Shown here: in pieces, positions 25,302-34,316 of the stretch
Layout: the number at the start of each line of letters is the position of its first letter
Position numbering within the stretch: position 1 is the first letter of the stretch
Origin: JAEKNW01 sp963677815
Lineage (GTDB): Bacteria; Cloacimonadota; Cloacimonadia; Cloacimonadales; JAFGVF01
DNA: 64,000 bases
Direction: 5' to 3'
NCBI GenBank assembly: GCA_963677815.1
Contig: OY782499.1
Location: forward strand, 2,790,001 to 2,854,000
Program-made: the position numbers and the translations under genes
The notes under the pieces: model-generated
What the model was told of the DNA's origin: nothing
Seen by the model: only the letters and a program-made list of their open reading frames with translations
The model's database searches: none

Positions 25302-27542
25302 ATGAAGAAGTTCACCATAGCTCTGGCAGGTAACCCTAATAGTGGTAAAACAACAGTTTTTAATGCTCTAACAGGGGCAAAACAGACCATAGGCAACTGG
25401 CCTGGTGTTACTGTAGAGAAAAAAGTTGGTACATATATTGATGGTGATATAACTGTCGATGTTGTAGATATGCCTGGGATTTATTCATTTTCTGCATTCT
25501 CTGAAGATGAGAAGGTTTCTCGTGATTATATTCTAAGCAAAGATGCGGATTTAATAGTTCAAGTATTAGATGCGTCTAATCTTCAAAGAAATTTATATTT
25601 AACAGTTCAGCTTATAGAAATGAATGTTCCTATAGTACTTGTCTTAAATATGATGGACACCTTAAAGGATAAGAACATGACCTTAGAAGTTGAGCATTTT
25701 GCTAAACATTTAGATTGTGTAGTAATACCTACTAATGCTAGTAAGAAAGAGGGTATAAATAAATTAAAGTCTGTTATTAAAGACCACATAGGTAAAGTAA
25801 ATCCACCAAAATTTGATATTTCTTATGACTGTATATTAGAAGAAGAAATTAAGATAATTGAAGATACAATTAAAGATAATGCCCAAAATTCAAAAGTTAA
25901 TCAACGCTGGTTAGCCTTAAAAATACTTGAAGGTGATCCGATAGCAGAAAGATATGTCAGTAAGGATATTTCAAAAATAAAAAATGAAGCAGTCGCAAGA
26001 GTTGAAAAACATACAGGTGATCCTATTGATGTTGTAATTGCTGATGGACGATATGGCTTCATTCGTGGTTTAGTTAAAGATGTTTTAACTATCAAGACTG
26101 TTACCAGAGAATCTGTAACAGACATTATTGATAAAATTGTTATTAACAAATATTTAGGAATACCAATCTTTTTATTAGTCATGATGGGTGTCTTTTATTT
26201 AACAATGAATGTTGGTGCTCCTTTCATAGATTTCTTTGATGGTCTTTTCGGTACAATTTTTGTAGATGGATTCAGAGTAATATTAACAAAACTATCTAGT
26301 CCGGAATGGTTAACTACTCTACTAGCTAATGGTATTGGTGGTGGATTACAGACATTATCAACTTTCATTCCCCCTATCTTTTTCATTTTTTTATCCTTAT
26401 CTATATTAGAAGATTCAGGTTATATGGCTAGGGCTGCTTTTATTATGGATAGGTTTATGAGAACAATTGGTTTACCTGGAAAAGCTTTTATTCCTATGCT
26501 TGTTGGTTTTGGTTGTACAGTACCTGCTATCATGGCTACTAGAACCTTAGAAAACAATCGGGACAGAATGCTAGCTATTCTGATGAATCCCTTTATGTCA
26601 TGTGGTGCTCGTTTACCAGTATATACCTTACTTATAACCTCCTTCTTCTCCAAAACTGCTGGCTTAATTATGTTTTCTATTTATTTTAGTGGAATAATTT
26701 TAGCAGTTCTCTCTGGCTTTTTATTTAAATCAACAATTTTGAAAGGAGAAGCAGCTACTTTTGTCATGGAGCTCCCTACCTATCATGTACCTACTTTTAA
26801 TGGTGTAATGCTCCACACATGGAATAAACTTAAATCTTTTATGATTAAAGCTGGTAAGGTAATTCTACTGATAGTAATACTTGTTTCTTTCTTGAATTCA
26901 ATTGGCACTGACGGTTCTTTTGGCAATGATGATTCAACTAATTCAGTGCTAACTTGGGTTGGTAAAAAAACAACTCCTATCTTCAAGCCAATGGGACTTA
27001 CTGATGACAACTGGCCTGCAACAGTAGGACTGTTCACAGGTATTTTCGCTAAAGAAGCTGTGATTGGCACTATGGATGCTCTTTATTCACAACGTGATCC
27101 AAATTGGTCAGCTGAACCTGAGATTGATGAAGATTTCTCTTTTTGGGCTGGAATAAAAGATTCTTTCTTAGCAATCCCTAGTGGATTTGGTTGGATTGAT
27201 ACTGGAGAAGACGAAGAAGAAAGTTCTGCCCTTGTTGGTTATGTGCAAAAAGGTTTTAATAATGATAAGTTTGCAGCCTATGCTTATCTCTTATTTATTT
27301 TAATCTATGCCCCATGTGTAGCTGCAATAGGTGCTATTTACCGAGAGACTAATCTGAATTGGACTATTTTTGCCGTAAGCTATCTCACTATTTTAGCTTG
27401 GATAGTAGCAACTTTATTCTATCAAATCACAACTTTTGCTGTGCATCCAGCTTCTTCAATCATGTGGATTGTTATTAGCCTTGCCATGTTCTTAGTATTT
27501 TTCATAAGTTTAAAATATAAAAATAAACCTATCATGCAGTAA
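25302..27542 (+). CDS. feoB: Ferrous iron transporter FeoB
   Basis: This 746-residue protein has an N-terminal G domain: GNPNSGKT (G1), NWPGVTVEKKVG, DMPGIYSF (G3) and LNMMD (G4). A helical GDI-like linker follows, then a transporter part with the two gate repeats GFGCTVPAIMATRT and PFMSCGARLPVYTLL, plus the FeoB C-terminal segments FAKEAVIGTMDALY and YAPCVAAIGAIYRE. It imports Fe(II) across the inner membrane. GGAG lies ahead of the ATG. No feoA or feoC is adjacent, which is unusual though not unique. It is an isolated plus-strand gene, closed by a terminator at 27566. Confidence 0.97.
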   Translation: MKKFTIALAGNPNSGKTTVFNALTGAKQTIGNWPGVTVEKKVGTYIDGDITVDVVDMPGIYSFSAFSEDEKVSRDYILSKDADLIVQVLDASNLQRNLYLTVQLIEMNVPIVLVLNMMDTLKDKNMTLEVEHFAKHLDCVVIPTNASKKEGINKLKSVIKDHIGKVNPPKFDISYDCILEEEIKIIEDTIKDNAQNSKVNQRWLALKILEGDPIAERYVSKDISKIKNEAVARVEKHTGDPIDVVIADGRYGFIRGLVKDVLTIKTVTRESVTDIIDKIVINKYLGIPIFLLVMMGVFYLTMNVGAPFIDFFDGLFGTIFVDGFRVILTKLSSPEWLTTLLANGIGGGLQTLSTFIPPIFFIFLSLSILEDSGYMARAAFIMDRFMRTIGLPGKAFIPMLVGFGCTVPAIMATRTLENNRDRMLAILMNPFMSCGARLPVYTLLITSFFSKTAGLIMFSIYFSGIILAVLSGFLFKSTILKGEAATFVMELPTYHVPTFNGVMLHTWNKLKSFMIKAGKVILLIVILVSFLNSIGTDGSFGNDDSTNSVLTWVGKKTTPIFKPMGLTDDNWPATVGLFTGIFAKEAVIGTMDALYSQRDPNWSAEPEIDEDFSFWAGIKDSFLAIPSGFGWIDTGEDEEESSALVGYVQKGFNNDKFAAYAYLLFILIYAPCVAAIGAIYRETNLNWTIFAVSYLTILAWIVATLFYQITTFAVHPASSIMWIVISLAMFLVFFISLKYKNKPIMQ

Positions 27543-27565
27543 TAGGTCTCCTAACATCCCAGATA

Positions 27566-27595
27566 AAAAGACCTTCTCAAAAGAGAAGGTCTTTT
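27566..27595 (+). terminator. Terminator after feoB
   Basis: AAAAGACCTTCTC, then AAAA, then GAGAAGGTCTTTT form a strong stem, flanked by A- and T-rich ends so it can act in both directions. It lies 24 bp beyond the feoB stop. A 39-bp stretch including this hairpin recurs without change at 27822. Confidence 0.92.
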
Positions 27596-27786
27596 ATTTC
27601 AGGCTGTAAACATACCCTTAAAATATAAAATATGATAAAAAAACTGATTTTATATTCAAAAAACGAGAAATTTATAAAGTCGCTATATCTTTATACAAAC
27701 TCTTCACGGCAATGTATTTAAATACAATTTTGTTCGAATTTGAATAAATCTATTAGCGATCTCTTTTGGAAAAAAGAGACCAAAAA

Positions 27787-27851
27787 CTCAGAGAAGTTGA
27801 CTTTGTCAACACTCTGAGATAAAAAGACCTTCTCAAAAGAGAAGGTCTTTT
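27787..27851. terminator. Hairpin pair and second identical terminator, 3' of era
   Basis: CTCAGAG, AA, GTTGAC, TTT, GTCAAC, A, CTCTGAG (27787-27818) forms a strong stem. Directly after it the same terminator as at 27566 recurs (27822-27851). On the minus strand it ends the era transcript, 19 bp past the stop. Between the two identical terminators (27600-27786) there is no reading frame, but there are short palindromes: TGTATTTAAATACA, and TCTCTTTT paired with AAAAGAGA. Confidence 0.85.
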
Positions 27852-27870
27852 ATTTTTGAATTATATTAAT

Positions 27871-28761
27871 TTATTTTCTAAAGCCTAATTCATTTAAAGA
27901 AGAATTATTCTTTCTCCAATTCTTTTTTATTTTCACAAAGAGTTCAATAGACACTTGTTTACCCACAAATTTCTTTAATTCTCTTTGAGCATCTAGTCTG
28001 ATTTTCTTAATAGATGCCCCTCCTTTGCCTATAACTATAGGTTTTTGAGATGCTCTTTCTATCCAAATTGTAGCTGTAATATCGACTTTATCATCTTCTT
28101 CAAGGTAAGAATCAATTAAAGTTGCTGTAGAATAAGGGATTTCATCTTTAAAGTTTAGAAAGATTTTCTCTCTAATAATTTCTTGTGCAAAGAAACGCAT
28201 TGGTAAATCTGAGAGATCTTCAGGGTCATAAAGAGGTGGAGAGAAGGGTAACATTTCGGCAAAGATATCTAAGAGTTGAGCGGTTTTTTCACCTTTAAGA
28301 GCTGAAATTCCTTCAACTCTATCAAAATCAGCTTTTAGAAGTTCCATCTTCTCCTGAGTTACTTCTGGACTAACTAAGTCAATTTTATTCAAGAGTGCTA
28401 TTTTAGGACTTCTAATAGATTTTAATTCTTGGAGGAGTTCCTTATCATAATCAGTTGGAAAATGATTAGCATCAGTGATAAAGACTATCAAATCAGAATC
28501 TTTTAAAGAGTTTTTAATAATTTCTAACATCCTATTATGGAGTTCATAACGAGGTTTTAAAAAACCCGGAGTATCAACAAAGATAATTTGTTTTTCTTGA
28601 TCTGAATAAAAACCTTTAAGTGACTGTCTTGTTGTTTGTGGTTTTGATGAAATAATCGAAAGTTTAATTCCGATTAAATGATTCATTAAAGTAGATTTAC
28701 CTACATTTGGTTTTCCAATTATTGCAACAAAGCCACATTTGTATTTATCTAAATCTATCAT
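27871..28761 (-). CDS. era: GTPase Era
   Basis: This 296-residue protein is the typical Era length. G motifs are GKPNVGKST (G1), the switch KPQTTRQSLKGF, DTPGFLKP (G3), NKID (G4) and SALKG (G5). The C-terminal KH domain carries VIGKGGASIKKIRLDAQRELKKF. Era binds the 3' end of 16S rRNA during small-subunit assembly. AGAGGAAAA precedes the ATG. It is the last gene of the long rimP-to-era minus-strand block and is followed by a strong terminator. Confidence 0.97.
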   Translation of the reverse strand: MIDLDKYKCGFVAIIGKPNVGKSTLMNHLIGIKLSIISSKPQTTRQSLKGFYSDQEKQIIFVDTPGFLKPRYELHNRMLEIIKNSLKDSDLIVFITDANHFPTDYDKELLQELKSIRSPKIALLNKIDLVSPEVTQEKMELLKADFDRVEGISALKGEKTAQLLDIFAEMLPFSPPLYDPEDLSDLPMRFFAQEIIREKIFLNFKDEIPYSTATLIDSYLEEDDKVDITATIWIERASQKPIVIGKGGASIKKIRLDAQRELKKFVGKQVSIELFVKIKKNWRKNNSSLNELGFRK

Positions 28762-28787
28762 TTTTCCTCTGAAATTTTTAGTGAGTT

Positions 28788-29375
28788 TTAAGAACGATAC
28801 ATCATTTGTATCAAGAGACTTTTCTGCTTAGGAGTTGCGGGAAAAATTCTAGCTCTCCTCCTATCTTCTTTCAAGTATAGATTATAAAAATATGTTGTAT
28901 TTTCGATTATATTAAACTGGATATTTGCTTCATATTTCACATTATCCATGATTAATTTACCTCTTACAGATACAATTTCAGATTGTCCATCATCAGCAAT
29001 AAAATAGTCCCAAGTCTGTAATTTATCATCATAACCCAGCACATTATTGACCGCTAATGCTATTGTCTTTCTTGAATAATCTATATCAGTATAATTAGTA
29101 TGGTCCCAAAATGAGTTAGGAAGAATAATCAAGAAAGAGTCTTGGACCTGTTTAATTTTTACTTCTTTAATATCAACAGAGTCTTGAACAACAACAGAGA
29201 TATTTCTACTTCCAGCTTGGAAAGGCAAATCAATTAAATTACTAATAATTATCATAATCACACTGGCAAATATTAGACATAGAAGAGAAAAGATGATTAA
29301 ATAAGCTTTAGGAATAAGTCTTTTCTTGTTCTTAGGAGCATTATCAATTATATCTTTCATTTCTATTTTACTCAT
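28788..29375 (-). CDS. Hypothetical single-pass membrane protein
   Basis: This 195-residue protein has a basic N-terminal segment (NKKRLIPKA), one transmembrane helix (about 25-48, YLIIFSLLCLIFASVIMIIISNL) and an extracytoplasmic beta-rich domain (SVVVQDSVDIKEVKIKQVQDSFLIILP, KYEANIQFNIIENTTYFYNLYL). I do not recognise the family. It overlaps the 3' end of miaB by 8 bp, with GGAGTCAGAC before its ATG, and is followed by era, so it is probably a translationally coupled part of this operon. Confidence 0.72.
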   Translation of the reverse strand: MSKIEMKDIIDNAPKNKKRLIPKAYLIIFSLLCLIFASVIMIIISNLIDLPFQAGSRNISVVVQDSVDIKEVKIKQVQDSFLIILPNSFWDHTNYTDIDYSRKTIALAVNNVLGYDDKLQTWDYFIADDGQSEIVSVRGKLIMDNVKYEANIQFNIIENTTYFYNLYLKEDRRRARIFPATPKQKSLLIQMMYRS

Positions 29376-30657
29376 GTCTGACTCCTATCAGGGTTCCGGC
29401 TGTAGCATCTGTTATTTTAACTTTAACAAAGTGACCAATAAGGTCTCTACTTCCAGGGAAAACACAAATCTTAAAATCATCAGTCTTTCCAGAAACTTCT
29501 TGATCTGATTTCTTGGAAATATTTTCCACTAAGACTTCAACAACTGATCCAATCTGTTTTTGATATTTCTCAAGGGTAATTTGTCTTTGCATTTCAATAA
29601 GACGCTGTAATCTCTCAAGCCTTATCTCTTCAGGAACTTGATCAGTAAATTCAGCAGCTTTAGTACCTCTTCTTGGAGAATATTTATACATGAAAGCATA
29701 ATCAAACTCTATCTTTTTCATGAGATTATAAGTATCCATGAATTGTTCTTCTGTTTCTCCAGGGAAACCAGCTATTACATCAGTAGTTATAGCAATATCT
29801 GGCATTAACTCTCTAAGTTTTAGAATTCTTCCATAAAAATGTTCAGCAGTATAACCGCGATTCATTCTTTTGAGAATATCAGAATTACCACTCTGCATAG
29901 CAAAATGAATATTTTTACATACTTTATCCGATTCTTGCATAGCTAGCACTAGCTCATCTGATAAATCTTTAGGATGTGAAGTAACAAACCTTATTCTTTT
30001 TATAGACTCAATTTTATTTATTTCCCTTATCAATTGAGGAAACTTGATACCTGCAAAATCGTAAGAATTTACATTTTGGCCTAGAAGAGTAACATCAGGA
30101 TAGCCATTCTCACCAGCTTGCCTAACTTCTGTCAAAATATCTGAGATAGGCCGAGACCTTTCCCTGCCACGAGTATAAGGAACAATGCAATAGGAACAGA
30201 AGTTATTACAACCTCTCATTATAGTCACAAAAGCATTTAGTTTACCTTGTCTAGTTGGATAAATCTCATTATAGATTTCCTCTTGATTAAAATCTGCTCG
30301 GATATTATCATCTTTAGCATCTATTATGTATGGAAGCTCACTATACTGGTCAACTCCTACAACGAAATCTATGCCATCTTGAATTTCTATAAGCTCATCT
30401 TGAAGTCTTTGAGCCATGCAACCAATAACCCCAATTTTAAGTCCTGCTTTGTTTCTTTTACGAGACTTTTCATTAGCGATTCTACCTAAAACTCTCTCCT
30501 CTGCATGCTGTCTCACAGAGCAAGTATTGAAAATTATTACATCTGCTTCATCAAGAGTTTCAGCTTCCTGATAACCGTTGTTTCTTAAGATAGTTGTGAC
30601 TAATTCACTATCAGCTATATTCATTTGACAGCCATAAGTTTCTATATAAAATTTCAT
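29368..30657 (-). CDS. miaB: tRNA-2-methylthio-N6-dimethylallyladenosine synthase MiaB
   Basis: This 429-residue methylthiotransferase has UPF0004 cysteines in ETYGCQMN (C10), FNTCSVRQHAEERV and GVIGCMAQR. The radical SAM site is RGCNNFCSYCIVPYTRGRERSRP. The middle carries FVTSHPKDLSDEL and NIHFAMQSGNSDILKRMNRGYT, and a C-terminal TRAM domain ends GHFVKVKITDATAGTLIG. The spacing and the TYGCQMN/NTCSVR wording match MiaB better than MtaB or RimO. It adds the 2-methylthio group to i6A37 in tRNAs. AGAGGAATC precedes the ATG. Confidence 0.95.
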   Translation of the reverse strand: MKFYIETYGCQMNIADSELVTTILRNNGYQEAETLDEADVIIFNTCSVRQHAEERVLGRIANEKSRKRNKAGLKIGVIGCMAQRLQDELIEIQDGIDFVVGVDQYSELPYIIDAKDDNIRADFNQEEIYNEIYPTRQGKLNAFVTIMRGCNNFCSYCIVPYTRGRERSRPISDILTEVRQAGENGYPDVTLLGQNVNSYDFAGIKFPQLIREINKIESIKRIRFVTSHPKDLSDELVLAMQESDKVCKNIHFAMQSGNSDILKRMNRGYTAEHFYGRILKLRELMPDIAITTDVIAGFPGETEEQFMDTYNLMKKIEFDYAFMYKYSPRRGTKAAEFTDQVPEEIRLERLQRLIEMQRQITLEKYQKQIGSVVEVLVENISKKSDQEVSGKTDDFKICVFPGSRDLIGHFVKVKITDATAGTLIGVRHE

Positions 30658-30665
30658 TGATTCCT

Positions 30666-31451
30666 CTATACTCTAATAATTGGAGTTGGTTTATATTGGT
30701 CTGCAAGAAAGAGGTTTACTTGAGACTTAATTTCATTTAAATAAGAAGACATTTCTTTAAGAGCTAATTCAGGAGTATTATTTTTCTCAGAAAGATGGGC
30801 TAAGACTAGATTGTTTAATCTATTATGTATTATCTGACTAACTACAGCTACAGCTTGTTTATTTGATAGATGACCTTTTGAGCTCTTAACCCTTTGTTTT
30901 AACTCCCAAGGATAAGAACCAGTAAGAAGGATTACTTCATCATGGTTACTTTCTAAAATAAGAGTAGTAGCTTCTTTGATTTTCTCTAACAATAGTTTAG
31001 TAGCAAAACCTAGGTCAGTAGCTATTGCTAATTTTTGTTGTTCATTGTTGACTTGTTGGAAGATAAAATTACTTGAATCAATCGCATCATGAGATGAAGC
31101 AAAGGAAGTTATATTTATATCCCTAATAGAGAAAGAATCTCCTACATTAAAAAATACAGGAGCTTGGTTTAATTTACCTATTTTCTTATAACAATACGAA
31201 TAAGTTTGCTCTGAAAAAAAGATGGGAATATTAAGCTTTCTACTAATAATTCCTGCCCCATTAACATGGTCACTATGTTCATGAGAAATGATTATGCCAT
31301 TTAATTTACTTGGTTCAACATCAATTTCTTCCATAGCTGTAAATATCCTCTTAGCTGACAAGCCTGCATCTAGAAGTAGATAAGTATCATCAGTAAATAT
31401 AAGATTAGCGTTACCTTTACTACCAGAAGATAATACAGAGGTTCTTAACAT
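30666..31451 (-). CDS. Metallo-beta-lactamase fold hydrolase (WalJ/YycJ-like)
   Basis: This 261-residue protein begins VLSSGSKGNANLIFTDDTYLLLDAG, the standard opening of the YycJ/WalJ group, with the metal motif HEHSDH at 57-62 and later metal ligands in SSHDAID, ATDLGFA and ESNHDEVIL. The segment SSKGHLSNKQAV is also group-typical. YycJ-like proteins are thought to be nucleic-acid-processing exonucleases, but function is not certain. AAGGGT lies before the ATG. It sits between yhaM-like and miaB, so nucleic-acid processing genes cluster here. Confidence 0.85.
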   Translation of the reverse strand: MLRTSVLSSGSKGNANLIFTDDTYLLLDAGLSAKRIFTAMEEIDVEPSKLNGIIISHEHSDHVNGAGIISRKLNIPIFFSEQTYSYCYKKIGKLNQAPVFFNVGDSFSIRDINITSFASSHDAIDSSNFIFQQVNNEQQKLAIATDLGFATKLLLEKIKEATTLILESNHDEVILLTGSYPWELKQRVKSSKGHLSNKQAVAVVSQIIHNRLNNLVLAHLSEKNNTPELALKEMSSYLNEIKSQVNLFLADQYKPTPIIRV

Positions 31452-31454
31452 CTT

Positions 31455-32396
31455 TTACCCTTTATAGTAGAATTTTTGATTTAATTTATCAAACTCTGAC
31501 CATTTAGAATTATCGGAGCTAGCTTCTATAATTTGCTTAACTCCTGTTACTTGAGCATCCATATTATCAGCTAAATGAAGAAGATGAGCTTCTAATGTTT
31601 GAGGTAGTCTGACTGAACCTTTTTCATATTCTCCATGATGAGCTAAGACCATGTGTCTAAGTTTCATTAATAATTCTTTAGGGAATAAATCCACTTTTGC
31701 AGCAGTTTCTGTGATTATTCTATCTACTATCACAAAATGTCCAATCAATCTTCCTTCATCTGAAAAATCAATACCAATAGCAGAATCATACTCATAAACC
31801 TTTCCCAGATCATGTAAAATAGCTCCTGTAATTACTAAATCTCTATCTACAGGATACATATCACAAGCAAAGGCGCATATTTTTGTCACTGAGAGAGTAT
31901 GTTCAAGTAAGCCACCAGAATAGTTATGGTGCCAACCCTTAGCTGCTGGTGAAGTAATGAAGAGATTTAACATCTTTTTATCATCGAAAATTAATTTCAA
32001 GAGTTGAGCTAAATATGTATTTTGCACTGAATCAACAAAATCAAAGAATTGGTCTGTAAGTTCTGTAATATCTCTTTTGGTTGAAGGAACAAGTTCAGCT
32101 ATGTCATATTCCTTAGCTTCCATATTATTAATATCATTTATTGTAATTTGAATATTCTTATTGTATTTTATTACTAAACCTTGAATTTGTATCACATCTC
32201 CCACTTGGAACATTTCTGATCTTTCAGGAGCTTTTTTCCATACGTTAGCAACAACAAAACCAGTAGAATCGGCTAACTTTAAACGGAGAAAATAATCTCT
32301 TGCACCCTGTCTGAGGTCTTTTTCTACAACCATATAATAGCTAGTAATCTCTTGGTTTATTAAGTTAGCTAAATCATTAACATTTATTCTATTCAT
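31455..32396 (-). CDS. YhaM-type 3'-5' exoribonuclease (OB fold plus HD domain)
   Basis: This 313-residue protein has an N-terminal OB-fold (YFLRLKLADSTGFVVANVWKKAPERSEMFQVGDVIQIQGLV) and a C-terminal HD domain with HHNYSGGLLEHTLSV, GAILHDLGKVYEYD and VLAHHGEYEKGSVRLPQTLEA. This is the plan of Bacillus YhaM, a Mn-dependent exonuclease acting on RNA and single-stranded DNA. AGGAG lies about 11 bases before the ATG, across the stop of the preceding secreted-protein gene. The C terminus, ending NQKFYYKG, looks complete. Confidence 0.88.
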   Translation of the reverse strand: MNRINVNDLANLINQEITSYYMVVEKDLRQGARDYFLRLKLADSTGFVVANVWKKAPERSEMFQVGDVIQIQGLVIKYNKNIQITINDINNMEAKEYDIAELVPSTKRDITELTDQFFDFVDSVQNTYLAQLLKLIFDDKKMLNLFITSPAAKGWHHNYSGGLLEHTLSVTKICAFACDMYPVDRDLVITGAILHDLGKVYEYDSAIGIDFSDEGRLIGHFVIVDRIITETAAKVDLFPKELLMKLRHMVLAHHGEYEKGSVRLPQTLEAHLLHLADNMDAQVTGVKQIIEASSDNSKWSEFDKLNQKFYYKG

Positions 32397-32399
32397 TAT

Positions 32400-34316
32400 C
32401 TATTTACTCCTCATTATTAACACTTTTGATAAAGGGCTTTTCTCACCGTTATCATACTTTGCTTTTATAAAATAGATTCCACTTGCCATATTTCCAGGTA
32501 GTTTGATTTTATTATCTTTTACTTTAACAGACTTAACTTTTTGTCCTCTGATATTATAAATATCAATAAGTGAAATATTCTTCTTTGAAGTTGAGATAAA
32601 ATTTAAGTAATTAGCAGTTGAGACAGGATTAGGGTAAGCCAGTAATTCTGTAGCACTAGCCACTTCATTATCGTGATTAGAAACAAGAATATTATTCTCC
32701 AAAGTATATCTATAAAAACTAATTATTTCATTGGTATCTTGACGATAGATTATAGCATTCGCGAATTTTTGACCATTCTCACTAGTATATAAACTATCTA
32801 CACTATCCGTATCATAAGAGAATTCGAAATAACCTTCTCCATCTTCATTTAATCTTTCAAAATCAGCATAAACATCACTAATTTGGCTGACAACGAATTC
32901 ATCTCCTTCTTCAGAATAATGCTTAGTCTTTTGGGAAATAAACACATCCATAGCTAAATTATTAGTAAAGGTTTCAAAAACATATCTTTGTCCATAATTA
33001 AAGTATGAATAGTAGATGAGACTAGACCCTTCTTCTTCAAGACCTTCATCAGAGATATCAAAAACTCTAGGAATATAGTAAATATTGTTAAGAAGGTTTT
33101 CCTCTAAAGCTTCTAAGTTAAAACTATTAAAATATTTTGTCCCATTAATTAATGTAAGAGGGTTTAAGTTAATTCCTAATGATTGATAATAAGAATTTGC
33201 ATAATCAGAATAGAAGAGTTGGTCAGAACCATCAATCCCGTAATTATAAATCATCCAGTTATCTTGAGCTATCTCTCTCTGATTAGCTAGTAAGCCAATA
33301 GTTGAATCATAATTACTTGATAAAAAATTCATGATAATAGCAACATCTGAATCTTCTTGAAAATTACATATTTTAATCATATCATTATCCATAGAATAAC
33401 CATCAACATGGCTAAGGAGATTAGTAGTAATTTTGTATTGAGAGTTTTCGATAGGAAGTTCCAAATAAATTGGATTTTCCTCATCGCCTTGAGTATCAGA
33501 CAAAGGTAGCAAAGTCAAATCGACATAAGTATAATTAGTCTCATAAACCTCTGGATCTGGATGTTGGATTTCAATTTCTAATTGAGCATTAGCTAAAGTT
33601 TCTTCTGAATAATTTCTAATCTTGTAGTTATATTCCCACAGGTTGTCGTGGCTATACTTCAAACTTGTTTCTTGAAGTTCAACTCTTATTGAATCAGCAA
33701 CAATGTCATAATCAAGATTCAAATAACCTTGTACAGAATATAGGAGTTCCTGCTGAACATTAATATCATATAAGCTATTGAAGGCCACTTCGCCATTATC
33801 AATAATTTTAAAGAAAGAGTTATGTCCTGAACCAGTAGCTGTAGCCATAAAATTATTAGAGAAATTAGTTATGTTATCTACTATAATCCAAAGACCTGGT
33901 CCTGTATAAGGACTTGACAAGGTAAATTCATTCCAACCACTTTCACTTATACTATAGTTCAAGTAGTTCAATTCTGTTACTTCTTGACCAAACAAAGGAT
34001 CAAATTCAGAATCTTCATTATAAGAAAAGGCCCTGATGTTCACTGTATTATCTGGAATACTAGGAAAATATATTCTTACAGAAGTAATTGTCATAGATTG
34101 GACATTGGGTCGAAAATCTTCAGCAACAAATTTTACAGCCCAAGTTTCTGAACCGTACCAGTGAGAAATTCCAGTTTCATTCTCATAATAAGCTAAGGAA
34201 TAATCTCTTTGATTGGTTATTATTTCATTCGTTTGGATTCTTTCAAGAGAGAACAATAAGGAAAAGTTAAACAAGCTTAAGATAAATAAGCAATTAAATA
34301 GTCTTTTTAAGTTCAT
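32400..34316 (-). CDS. Secreted protein of unknown function with C-terminal sorting domain
   Basis: This 638-residue protein has a signal peptide (MNLKRLFNCLFILSLFNFSLLFSLE). The first half looks like a beta-sandwich module (SHWYGSETWAVKFVAEDFRPNVQSMTITSVRIYFPS, GPGLWIIVDNITNFSNNFMAT), followed by an Omp28-like segment and the tail LLAYPNPVSTANYL...DIYNIRGQKVKSVKV...ASGIYFIKAKYDNG, a T9SS-type sorting domain. It is probably exported and surface-attached. The ATG at 34316 has AAGGA upstream, inside the ribF 3' end; a TTG directly before it is ignored. Its place within a translation/RNA operon is unexpected and gives no functional clue. Confidence 0.75.
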   Translation of the reverse strand: MNLKRLFNCLFILSLFNFSLLFSLERIQTNEIITNQRDYSLAYYENETGISHWYGSETWAVKFVAEDFRPNVQSMTITSVRIYFPSIPDNTVNIRAFSYNEDSEFDPLFGQEVTELNYLNYSISESGWNEFTLSSPYTGPGLWIIVDNITNFSNNFMATATGSGHNSFFKIIDNGEVAFNSLYDINVQQELLYSVQGYLNLDYDIVADSIRVELQETSLKYSHDNLWEYNYKIRNYSEETLANAQLEIEIQHPDPEVYETNYTYVDLTLLPLSDTQGDEENPIYLELPIENSQYKITTNLLSHVDGYSMDNDMIKICNFQEDSDVAIIMNFLSSNYDSTIGLLANQREIAQDNWMIYNYGIDGSDQLFYSDYANSYYQSLGINLNPLTLINGTKYFNSFNLEALEENLLNNIYYIPRVFDISDEGLEEEGSSLIYYSYFNYGQRYVFETFTNNLAMDVFISQKTKHYSEEGDEFVVSQISDVYADFERLNEDGEGYFEFSYDTDSVDSLYTSENGQKFANAIIYRQDTNEIISFYRYTLENNILVSNHDNEVASATELLAYPNPVSTANYLNFISTSKKNISLIDIYNIRGQKVKSVKVKDNKIKLPGNMASGIYFIKAKYDNGEKSPLSKVLIMRSK

